From Sphingobium sp. TKS (GTDB lineage Bacteria > Pseudomonadota > Alphaproteobacteria > Sphingomonadales > Sphingomonadaceae), in assembly GCF_001563265.1 (NCBI RefSeq), contig NZ_CP005083.1:623001-687000 (forward strand): a stretch of 64,000 nucleotides of DNA, given 5' to 3'. Positions 28,083 to 34,776 of the stretch are shown here, piece by piece; positions within the stretch are counted from its first letter, which is position 1; the number at the start of each line of letters is the position of its first letter. Below the pieces are notes generated by a model. It worked only from the letters and a program-made list of their open reading frames with translations. It had not been told where the DNA came from and ran no database searches. The position numbers and the translations under genes were made by a program.

Positions 28083-28994
28083 ATGAAACGCCTGACCGAG
28101 CTGCCCCCCTTGGCGGGAATAGGACTGAAGCCCGAGCATTATGTATCGGTGCTGAATTCCGTGTCAGCCAGCACTTCCGCACCATTCCCGGCCTTGAGCG
28201 AGGCACCCGCCTGGATCGAGGTACATCCCCAGAACTATTATGGCGCGGGAGGCCCACCGCATCGGTGGCTCTCAACGATTGCCGAACACCTGCCCTTGAG
28301 CTTTCATTCGGTTGGGCTGTCACTTGGGAGCTCCGCTGGGCATGATCGCGCAGACCTCGATCACCTGACGGCGCTGTGCGATCGCTACGAGCCTGCGGTG
28401 GTCTCCGACCATCTCAGCTGGAGTGGTACTGCCTCCAATCGCTACCCGGATCTCCTGCCGGTTCCCTACACCTACGAGGCACTGGGGCATGTCGTGGCGC
28501 AAATCTCCATGGTACAGGACCGGCTGAAGCGACCCATCCTCATCGAAAACCCGTCGCGCTATCTCGCCTTTGCCGATGATGACATGGATGAGGTCGATTT
28601 CCTCCACCTGCTCTGCGAACTGAGCGGCTGTGGCATTCTCCTCGACATCAACAACATCGAGGTTTCGGCAACCAATCTCGGGCTCAACCCGATCGCCATG
28701 ATCGATTCGATCGATCCGGACCTGGTCGGGGAGGTCCACCTCGCCGGCCACGCGCGCGAGCAACATGCGGATGGCCCGCTCCTCATCGACGACCACGGCT
28801 CCCCTGTCTCCGATCTGAGCTGGGCGCTGTTCACCCGGTTCATCGGACGCGCCGGTCCGCGACCGACGCTCATCGAATGGGACACCGATATCCCGGAATA
28901 TGCGGTGTTGATGGCCGAAGCACGGACGGCCGGTGCGATCATGCAAGAGCAAGCCGCCATTGCGATGGTGGAGGCACTCCATGCTCACGCTTGA
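28083..28994 (+). CDS. bufB: Multinuclear non-heme iron-dependent oxidase (DUF692)
   Basis: A 303-residue TIM-barrel enzyme of the MNIO family, which binds two or three iron ions and oxidises cysteines of a ribosomal peptide. Likely ligand motifs are SFHSVG (H75), VSDHLSW (H110), ILIENPS (E155), LLDINN (D188), EVHLAGH (H219, H223) and IEWDTDIP (E265, D267). The early EVHPQNY replaces the more common E-N-[YF] with Q-N-Y. It acts on BufA together with the BufC partner encoded next. ATG at 28083; the 3' end overlaps bufC. Confidence 0.9.
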   Translation: MKRLTELPPLAGIGLKPEHYVSVLNSVSASTSAPFPALSEAPAWIEVHPQNYYGAGGPPHRWLSTIAEHLPLSFHSVGLSLGSSAGHDRADLDHLTALCDRYEPAVVSDHLSWSGTASNRYPDLLPVPYTYEALGHVVAQISMVQDRLKRPILIENPSRYLAFADDDMDEVDFLHLLCELSGCGILLDINNIEVSATNLGLNPIAMIDSIDPDLVGEVHLAGHAREQHADGPLLIDDHGSPVSDLSWALFTRFIGRAGPRPTLIEWDTDIPEYAVLMAEARTAGAIMQEQAAIAMVEALHAHA

Positions 28995-29754
28995 TTTGGC
29001 ACAGTCGGCGATGATGCGCTCGCTCGAACTGGGGCCCGACGAACTCCCCGACGGGTTGTTTGCTGGAACCCGGTCCCGTGTGCTGATGGGCATGAAGGTT
29101 CATGCCAACACGATCTCGCACGCCCGGCTCGTCGCTCTGGAGGATACGTTTCCGCGTACCCGAGCGCTTCTCGGCCATGAACGGTTCAACGAACACTCCC
29201 GGCGGTTTACTGGCTTGCCGGGAGTGACCGCCCGCACGCTCGCCGAGATCGGGGCAAGTTTCCCAGGCTTTCTCGATCAAGTCGGCGAGACCTGCACGGC
29301 GGTCGATCTTGCACACTTCGAATGGGAGTGGCTCGAAGCCTACCACGCGGCCGAAGCCTCGCCGCTCAGGCTTTCGGCGCTTGCCGGAATCGGTGAAGCC
29401 GCGATGCTAGAGGTTGAGATCGCCGGTCATCCGGCGGCCCGGATCGTCCACCCTGATCGCGCCGTGAACCACCTGCTTGGAGACGAAGTTCCTGGCCTGA
29501 CAGAGGCTGAGGCGATCCTGATTGCCCGGCCCGATGCCGAAGTCTTCGTCTCGCCGGCGTCTTTGACGATGGCCAGAATGTTTACGGAAGTCGAATTGCC
29601 CACGAGCATCGGTAACCTTTTTGCCGGTCTCACCGAACCCGGCTGTAAGGATCGATTGCTGCCCGACGACTTTATGCCTGCGCTGATTGCGCTGATCGAG
29701 GCGGGCGCATTGCAGCAAATCGATCGTCGTTCGAACAACAGGTGGGATCGATGA
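28981..29754 (+). CDS. bufC: MNIO partner protein (DUF2063)
   Basis: A 257-residue protein with the DUF2063 N-terminal helical domain (HANTISHARLVALEDTFPRT is characteristic) and a less conserved C-terminal alpha/beta domain. Such partners hold the precursor peptide for the DUF692 oxidase. The ATG overlaps the bufB end and has GGAGG upstream; the stop overlaps doxX (ATGA). An internal GTAACC-N16-CGAA sequence lies at 29612-29637. Confidence 0.85.
   Translation: MLTLDLAQSAMMRSLELGPDELPDGLFAGTRSRVLMGMKVHANTISHARLVALEDTFPRTRALLGHERFNEHSRRFTGLPGVTARTLAEIGASFPGFLDQVGETCTAVDLAHFEWEWLEAYHAAEASPLRLSALAGIGEAAMLEVEIAGHPAARIVHPDRAVNHLLGDEVPGLTEAEAILIARPDAEVFVSPASLTMARMFTEVELPTSIGNLFAGLTEPGCKDRLLPDDFMPALIALIEAGALQQIDRRSNNRWDR
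29612..29637 (+). promoter_or_regulatory. Internal ECF-sigma promoter in bufC
   Basis: GTAACC (29612-29617), 16 bases, then CGAA (29634-29637) inside the bufC coding region. It precedes doxX, the sigma gene and nrsF, so it would let the sigma factor amplify itself and its anti-sigma without bufAB. Exact match to the bufA promoter; it could still be a coding coincidence. Confidence 0.5.
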
Positions 29755-30209
29755 ATCGACTACTTGCTCTATACGACCGGGCCGTGGCCCAGCTTTCCGC
29801 AAGGCTACCCGAGAGTCTGATGCTGCTGTTCATGCGCGTCGTGCTCGCTGGCGTGTTTTGGCGTTCCGGGCAGACCAAGATCGCCGAAGGCACCTGGTTC
29901 ACGATCAGCGACAATGCCTACGCCTTGTTCGAATCCGAGTACAGCGGGGTTCCACTGCCCAGCCATCTCGCTGCGGTCATGGCCACGGTCTCCGAACATC
30001 TCTTCCCGGTCCTGCTGGTGTTCGGCCTGTTGACGCGGTTTGCCGCGCTGGCGCTACTGGGAATGACCATGGTCATCCAGATCTTTGTCTACCCCGATGC
30101 CTGGTGGACTGAGCATTCGCTGTGGGTTGCCATGCAGCTTGCGCTCATCGTGCGCGGCGCCGGTATATTTTCTCTCGACGCGCTGTTTGCACGTGGCCGC
30201 GCCTCATGA
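29751..30209 (+). CDS. DoxX-family membrane protein
   Basis: A 152-residue four-helix membrane protein (LMLLFMRVVLAGVFWRSGQT start; later HLFPVLLVFGLLTRFAALAL). DoxX proteins are regular members of bufferin operons; their role is unclear, perhaps in quinone or thiol redox. Both ends overlap neighbouring genes by the ATGA arrangement, so it belongs to the operon. Confidence 0.85.
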   Translation: MNRLLALYDRAVAQLSARLPESLMLLFMRVVLAGVFWRSGQTKIAEGTWFTISDNAYALFESEYSGVPLPSHLAAVMATVSEHLFPVLLVFGLLTRFAALALLGMTMVIQIFVYPDAWWTEHSLWVAMQLALIVRGAGIFSLDALFARGRAS

Positions 30210-30730
30210 GGCCCGACGAGGCCTCGCTGGCCCGCCTCATGGCCATGGCCCAAAACGGCGATCGACAGGCATACGGCGCCCTGTTGACGGAATGCCAGCG
30301 CTGGCTGCGGTCCTACTATTCGCGCCGCATTGCGCCAAACCATCTCGACGATCTCGTGCAGGATACCTTGATGGCACTGCACCGAAAGCTTGCCTCCTAT
30401 GATCCGTCGCGCGCCTTCCTGCCCTGGCTTGCTGCAATCGCCCGTTACCGCTGGGTCGATCACCTTCGTCAGGTATACCGGGCCGATGAAACCGAGCTGG
30501 ACGATCATCTGGCGGACGAGAGCGAAGAGTCTGTGGTCGCCGCCCGGATTAGTCTGGAACGATTGTTCGCCCAACTACCTGATAATCAGGCCCAGGCAAT
30601 CGAATTGGTCAAGATCGAAGGCCTGTCGATCGCCGAGGCTGCCCGTGCCTGCGGCCAGAGCGAATCCCTGATAAAGGTCAATATTCACCGGGGGCTGAAG
30701 AAGCTCTCCGCGATGATCGAGAAAGCCTGA
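30206..30730 (+). CDS. ECF RNA polymerase sigma factor (SigF-like)
   Basis: A 174-residue sigma factor with region 2 (LDDLVQDTLMALHRKL, then FLPWLAAIARYRWVDHLR) and region 4 (ELVKIEGLSIAEAARACGQS, with IHRGLKKL). It pairs with the NrsF-type anti-sigma encoded next. In Caulobacter, SigF with NrsF controls DUF2282/DUF692 operons, and the promoter sequence repeated in this window fits an ECF target. ATG overlaps doxX. Confidence 0.9.
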   Translation: MRPDEASLARLMAMAQNGDRQAYGALLTECQRWLRSYYSRRIAPNHLDDLVQDTLMALHRKLASYDPSRAFLPWLAAIARYRWVDHLRQVYRADETELDDHLADESEESVVAARISLERLFAQLPDNQAQAIELVKIEGLSIAEAARACGQSESLIKVNIHRGLKKLSAMIEKA

Positions 30731-30733
30731 ACG

Positions 30734-31414
30734 ATGTCCCGCAATACCCCTCCATCGGTTGCCCCCTCCGTCGGCAACCCCACCGGCGTCCTGATTGCCC
30801 AACTGGTTGATGGTCTTGAGCCTGTTCGGCCGCTGCGCTTTTCAAGCGGACTGGGCTTTGCACTCGCCGGGCTGGGAGTGACCATGACCACGGTGGCCCT
30901 GCTGTTTGGCATCCGGCCCGATGTTATCACTGGCAGTTTCGATCCGGTATTCCTGCTCGCTACGGGCCTGTTTCTCTTGCTCGGTCTGGCCTGTGCGGTC
31001 ACGGTGATCATGATGAGCCGGCCCCGCGTAGGCAGCGATCATGGCGGTTGGGTATGGGCGGTCGCCATGGCAGCGCTACTTCCGATTGCGGCCACCATTA
31101 GCAGTCTCGGCAGGGGACCGGCTGCCTTCACGGCCAGCGCAGCGCAGCAGGGCTTTGATTGCCTGATGGCTGGCAGTGGGCTCGCATTGATGACCTTTGC
31201 TGTATTGATCTGGTGGCTGCGGCGGGGCGCACCCACCTCGCCCGGGCGCGCTGGTCTGCTTGCCGGCATCGCCGCCGGCAGCTTCGGCATATTCGCGATC
31301 TCATTTCATTGCGATTCCAGCGACATCGTCCACATCGGGCTGTGGCACAGTGCCGTCGTGGTAGTAAGCGCCCTCGTCGGCAGAATCGCAGTTCCGCCGC
31401 TGATCCGCTGGTAG
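30734..31414 (+). CDS. nrsF: NrsF-type anti-sigma factor (DUF1109)
   Basis: A 226-residue membrane protein with six helices and an N-terminal cytoplasmic segment (LIAQLVDGLEPVRPLR) that would bind the sigma factor. The helices contain FHCDSSDIVHI, a conserved Cys/His patch likely to sense the metal or oxidative signal; a second conserved cysteine is in GFDCLMAG. It begins 3 bases after the sigma gene and ends the operon. Release of the sigma factor on metal exposure is known for the family. Confidence 0.9.
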   Translation: MSRNTPPSVAPSVGNPTGVLIAQLVDGLEPVRPLRFSSGLGFALAGLGVTMTTVALLFGIRPDVITGSFDPVFLLATGLFLLLGLACAVTVIMMSRPRVGSDHGGWVWAVAMAALLPIAATISSLGRGPAAFTASAAQQGFDCLMAGSGLALMTFAVLIWWLRRGAPTSPGRAGLLAGIAAGSFGIFAISFHCDSSDIVHIGLWHSAVVVVSALVGRIAVPPLIRW

Positions 31415-31675
31415 GTCGCGAGGCGGCCGTTCAGGGCGCGGCCAATGCCGCCCCGCGAACAACGCGGCGAGCCCCAGCAGGCCGATCAATCCCCCACGCA
31501 AAACGCCGAAAATCCGGCGAGGTTGGGGATTGCATCATACTGCTCCAACGTGAGGCCGACCGCGGATATCGCGAGGGCCGCTAAAGTAAGACGGATCAAC
31601 CATCTGCCAAGGCGGAGCGGCCAGTCTGTTCCGTCAAGAGAGCTCGAAGCCTCGATTGCCAAGACGCGACATCAA
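31415..31675 (-). pseudogene. Possible decayed membrane-protein gene
   Basis: This 370-bp stretch between nrsF and the next gene has no intact gene. On the minus strand two hydrophobic segments in different frames fit end to end: RWLIRLTLAALAISAVGLTL with NLAGFSAF, stopped by a TGA at 31486-31488, and in the neighbouring frame GGLIGLLGLAALFAGRHWPR. They look like one frameshifted two-helix protein, perhaps of the DUF1499 type. The similarity is weak and composition bias could explain part of it. Confidence 0.3.
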
Positions 31676-31785
31676 CAAGAAGGAACGGCCAGCTCAATCG
31701 CCGGGCGTTGGTCAGCCGAGTGGCCTGTAAGTTTCGGCGATTACGCGCGACAGAGCTGAATTGCGGCAAATGGAACAGGCCGAGA

Positions 31786-32949
31786 ATGACAAGGCGCGTT
31801 ATTTTGGCAGGCGGTGGCCATGCGCATCTGGCGGTCCTGGCCGACTGGGCCCGTGCGCCGATGCCCGGCACGCAGCGTTGGCTCGTCACGTCCTCGCGCT
31901 TCACGGCCTATTCCGGGATGTTGCCGGGCTGGCTTGCCGGGATTTACCAGGCACATGATCTGCTGATCGATCTCAAGCCGCTGGCGGAACGGGCGGGCGC
32001 ACAACTGATCCTTGCTGACGTGGTCGGACTGGACCCTGCGCGTCGAACACTGAGCCTGTCATCGGGGGAGGAGATGGGGTTCGACCTCTTGTCGCTGGCT
32101 ATTGGAGGCGAAACTGATACTTCCGCCCTCGCCGCTTCGGGCGACAGACTGTTACCGGTCAGACCGGTGGGCGCATTCATGGCGCGGTGGTCGAACCTGT
32201 TGGAAGCGAAAACCCTGGCTCCGGTGATAAATGTCGCCGTGGTTGGCGGAGGCGCGGCGGGCGTCGAGCTCGCACTGGGCGTTGATGTGGCTCTGCGTAA
32301 CACCTTTCGGAGCTACCGGGTATCGCTCGTCACTCCTTCTGATGGCTTCTTGTCCGGTCACGCCGCCCAGGTGCGCAAGTTGGCCATTATGGAATTGGCG
32401 GATCGCGGCATCGCGGTTCATTTTACTCAGGCGGCTGGTGAGGATAACGGGTTACTGCTCGCGAGTGGGAATTTTCTCCCCGCCGATTGCATCATCGCTG
32501 CAACAGGCAGTCGTGCGCCGCGCTGGCTGGCGCAGTCGGGCCTCGCCTGTAACGAGCAGGGCTTTGTCGCCGTCGGGGCCGACTTGCGGAGTACCTCGCA
32601 CACTGAGATTTTTGCAGCGGGCGACGTCATCGATCGCAGCGATCGCAAGCTGGAGCGGTCCGGGGTTCACGCAGTTAAGGCGGGACCGGTCCTGGCCGCC
32701 AATCTGCGCGCCACGTTAAGTGGTATATCGCTTCAGCAATACCAGCCTCGGAATCGAACGCTCTACCTGCTCGCCTTGGGAAACAGGCGCGCGATTGCTT
32801 CGTGGGGCGGCATTGTCACGTCGGGCAAGATGGCCTGGAGACTAAAGGATTGGATCGATCGTCTCTTTGTGGAGCGCCACCGCATGGCCGAGTTCAATCT
32901 CAGTCGTGACGAACGAGACGAAAAAGTAGGAATTTCTCATTTTGCATGA
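31786..32949 (+). CDS. FAD-dependent NAD(P) oxidoreductase
   Basis: A 387-residue flavoprotein. The first FAD loop is ILAGGGHAHL, the second dinucleotide loop VAVVGGGAAGVELAL, and the FAD ribityl site is IFAAGDVID. It resembles type II NADH:quinone reductases and the SelD-associated oxidoreductases that start GGGHAH. No CxxC redox site is present, so it is not a disulfide reductase. Start ATG at 31786. It stands alone, with an AT-rich promoter region after it. Confidence 0.8.
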   Translation: MTRRVILAGGGHAHLAVLADWARAPMPGTQRWLVTSSRFTAYSGMLPGWLAGIYQAHDLLIDLKPLAERAGAQLILADVVGLDPARRTLSLSSGEEMGFDLLSLAIGGETDTSALAASGDRLLPVRPVGAFMARWSNLLEAKTLAPVINVAVVGGGAAGVELALGVDVALRNTFRSYRVSLVTPSDGFLSGHAAQVRKLAIMELADRGIAVHFTQAAGEDNGLLLASGNFLPADCIIAATGSRAPRWLAQSGLACNEQGFVAVGADLRSTSHTEIFAAGDVIDRSDRKLERSGVHAVKAGPVLAANLRATLSGISLQQYQPRNRTLYLLALGNRRAIASWGGIVTSGKMAWRLKDWIDRLFVERHRMAEFNLSRDERDEKVGISHFA

Positions 32950-33018
32950 CCACGATTTGAAATCCACTTTCACAGACAATCTGACGTAATTGAATAATAT
33001 GAGGAACGAAAGTGCAGC

Positions 33019-33588
33019 ATGAATGAGATAGCGACGTTCGATCGACACAAGCTCGAGATCTTCAATTGGCCAGCCTTGATGCAACACTTCGGTCCGATGG
33101 CGCAGCTTTGTCTGGGCGGCGGGGATTTGTCGCGCCAATTGAAGCAGGAGGCGTTCATGCTGCTCAGCCTTGCGTCGGGATGCCGGCATTGCCAGGCGCA
33201 TGGCGGCTATGGCCTTCACCTTGCCGGCGTGCCTGCGGAGCGCATCCAGGCCCTCTGGGAATTCGAGCGATCCGATCAGTTTTCCGACGCGGAGCGGGCG
33301 ATCTACTATTTTGCTATGGCGGCAGGTGCTTCGCCTAATGCCGTTACGCCAGAACACTACGCATCGCTTCGCCGGCACTACTCGGATCAGCAGATTACAG
33401 AACTGCTCGGCGTCGTTGCCATGAGCGGATTCCTGAACCGCTACAGCGACACTCTTGCAGTGGTAACCGATCAGGCGTCAGTCGATTGGGCGTCGAGTGT
33501 ACTCGGGCCGGTGGGCTGGTCGCAAGGCAAGCATACCGGTTCCGGTGCTGAACAACGCGCCGGATTCCCGCGTATGCGTGAAAATTGA
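33019..33588 (+). CDS. Carboxymuconolactone decarboxylase-fold (AhpD-like) protein
   Basis: A 189-residue all-helical protein with the CMD/AhpD redox site C55-x2-C58 and nearby H61 (SGCRHCQAHGG). AhpD-type proteins reduce peroxides or act as thiol peroxidase partners. The last 25 residues are polar and may be a tail. ATG at 33019 follows a 69-base AT-rich leader. It lies between a flavoprotein and an NrtS/sigma cassette on the same strand. Confidence 0.8.
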   Translation: MNEIATFDRHKLEIFNWPALMQHFGPMAQLCLGGGDLSRQLKQEAFMLLSLASGCRHCQAHGGYGLHLAGVPAERIQALWEFERSDQFSDAERAIYYFAMAAGASPNAVTPEHYASLRRHYSDQQITELLGVVAMSGFLNRYSDTLAVVTDQASVDWASSVLGPVGWSQGKHTGSGAEQRAGFPRMREN

Positions 33589-33620
33589 CAGCCAGGGGTA
33601 TGATGGAAGGGGGACAAGGT

Positions 33621-33692
33621 ATGACGACTGACCACAAGATCACTACTGGCCCCGCACCGCTGCAGGCTTACGTCTGGGCATCGCTATCGTGA
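33621..33692 (+). CDS. Possible 23-residue leader ORF before nrtS
   Basis: A short frame begins at ATG 33621 (with GGAAGGGGGACAAGG just upstream) and ends with a TGA that overlaps the GTG start of the nrtS gene. The product starts MTTDHKITTGPAPLQ. The purine-rich ribosome-binding site and the GTGA overlap suggest translational coupling. No homologue is known to me, and it may be a remnant of a longer gene. Confidence 0.3.
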   Translation: MTTDHKITTGPAPLQAYVWASLS

Positions 33693-33922
33693 AGGCTGCC
33701 CGAGTAACCGCGTTGCTCCGGGCGATGGTCCATGGGCAGGTTGTCGGCAATGCGATCCGGGTGTCACTTTTCGTCGGCACCTGCCTCAACGCGATCAATC
33801 AGGGTTCGCAGATATGGCGCGGTGATGGCATCGACTGGGGCAGGTTCCTGCTTAACTACGCCGTGCCCTTTCTGGTCTCAAGCTATAGCGCGGCCAAGGT
33901 ACGTGAGGCAGCGGAGGGCTGA
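33689..33922 (+). CDS. nrtS: NrtS-like small membrane protein
   Basis: A 77-residue protein with two membrane helices. The motif VSLFVGTCLNAINQG and the second helix FLLNYAVPFLVSSYSAA match the NrtS family, annotated as a small nitrate/nitrite transporter. GTG start overlaps a tiny upstream frame; the stop abuts the ECF sigma ATG. Transport activity is inferred from family name only. Confidence 0.7.
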   Translation: MKAARVTALLRAMVHGQVVGNAIRVSLFVGTCLNAINQGSQIWRGDGIDWGRFLLNYAVPFLVSSYSAAKVREAAEG

Positions 33923-34525
33923 ATGGATCAATTCGCCGCAACAGAACTTGGCTTGGCCACCGCAGACCCTGTTTTCCTTGCCAGGGTCCGTGCGGACATG
34001 CTCCGGTTCGCGCGGCTGCAATTGCGCAATGACGACGAAGCGGAAGATGCGGTGCAGGAGGCGTTGGCCGGAGCGCTCAAGAATGCTGCAAACTTCCGCG
34101 GCGAGGCCGCCCTCAAGACCTGGATCATCGCCATCCTTAAGAACAAGGTGGCTGACATTTTGCGGCAACGCCAGCGTCGGCCGATCAACGCGAGTCAGAT
34201 GGACCTGCCGGACCAGAATGGCGCACTGCCTGCGGTATTCGACCGGAAAGGCATGTGGCGGGATGCAGCTCGCCCGGCGCGATGGGAAGACCCCGAAGCC
34301 GAACTGCATTGCGCCCAGTTTCTGGCCGTGTTCGATGCCTGCCTGAATCGGTTGCCGCCCCAGCAAAGCCGGGTCTTCATGATGCGCGAAGTGGTCGAAC
34401 TCGATACGCACGAGATCTGCAGCGAACTTGGGCTTTCGACCACCAACGTCCACGTCATTCTGCACCGCGCTCGTCTTGCCCTGCGCGCCTGCCTGCAAAT
34501 CCACTGGTTCCAGGAAGGAGCCTGA
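33923..34525 (+). CDS. ECF-family RNA polymerase sigma factor
   Basis: A 200-residue sigma factor with region 2 (RNDDEAEDAVQEALAGALKN, then LKTWIIAILKNKVADILRQ) and region 4 (SRVFMMREVVELDTHEICSE and LSTTNVHVILHRARLALR). It is followed by a small zinc-finger protein likely to be its anti-sigma. This is the second ECF system in the window and differs from the SigF-like one at 30206, so a distinct stress signal is likely. Confidence 0.9.
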   Translation: MDQFAATELGLATADPVFLARVRADMLRFARLQLRNDDEAEDAVQEALAGALKNAANFRGEAALKTWIIAILKNKVADILRQRQRRPINASQMDLPDQNGALPAVFDRKGMWRDAARPARWEDPEAELHCAQFLAVFDACLNRLPPQQSRVFMMREVVELDTHEICSELGLSTTNVHVILHRARLALRACLQIHWFQEGA

Positions 34526-34527
34526 CC

Positions 34528-34719
34528 ATGCTGAACTGCCATAATGCCACGTTCCTGATGTCGCAAAGCCAGGAGCGCAAACTGACGTTTTCCGAGCGGA
34601 TGAAATTGCGTCTCCATGTGGGGATGTGCCGCGGCTGCGCAAATTTCGAGCGCCAGTTGCCGCGCCTTGGCGACGCCGCGAAGGTCTATGCCGTGCATTC
34701 CGATAACAAGGATGTGTAA
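34528..34719 (+). CDS. Small zinc-binding anti-sigma factor
   Basis: A 63-residue protein with the ZAS signature H30-x3-C34-x2-C37 (LRLHVGMCRGCANFE) and an early CHNAT. It has no membrane helix, unlike longer RsrA/ChrR types. Two bases separate it from the sigma gene, with AAGGAG before the ATG at 34528. Oxidation or metal loss at the zinc site is the usual release signal in the family. Confidence 0.75.
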   Translation: MLNCHNATFLMSQSQERKLTFSERMKLRLHVGMCRGCANFERQLPRLGDAAKVYAVHSDNKDV

Positions 34720-34776
34720 GAACGAGACCGTCCACCCGACCAACGGCCATATCTCACCACCAGGAGGATAGGGCCG

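Noticed and set aside
33462..33488. GTAACC in the CMD gene as another ECF promoter
   Set aside because: After 16 bases the sequence is ATTG, not CGAA, and no gene start follows at a suitable distance.
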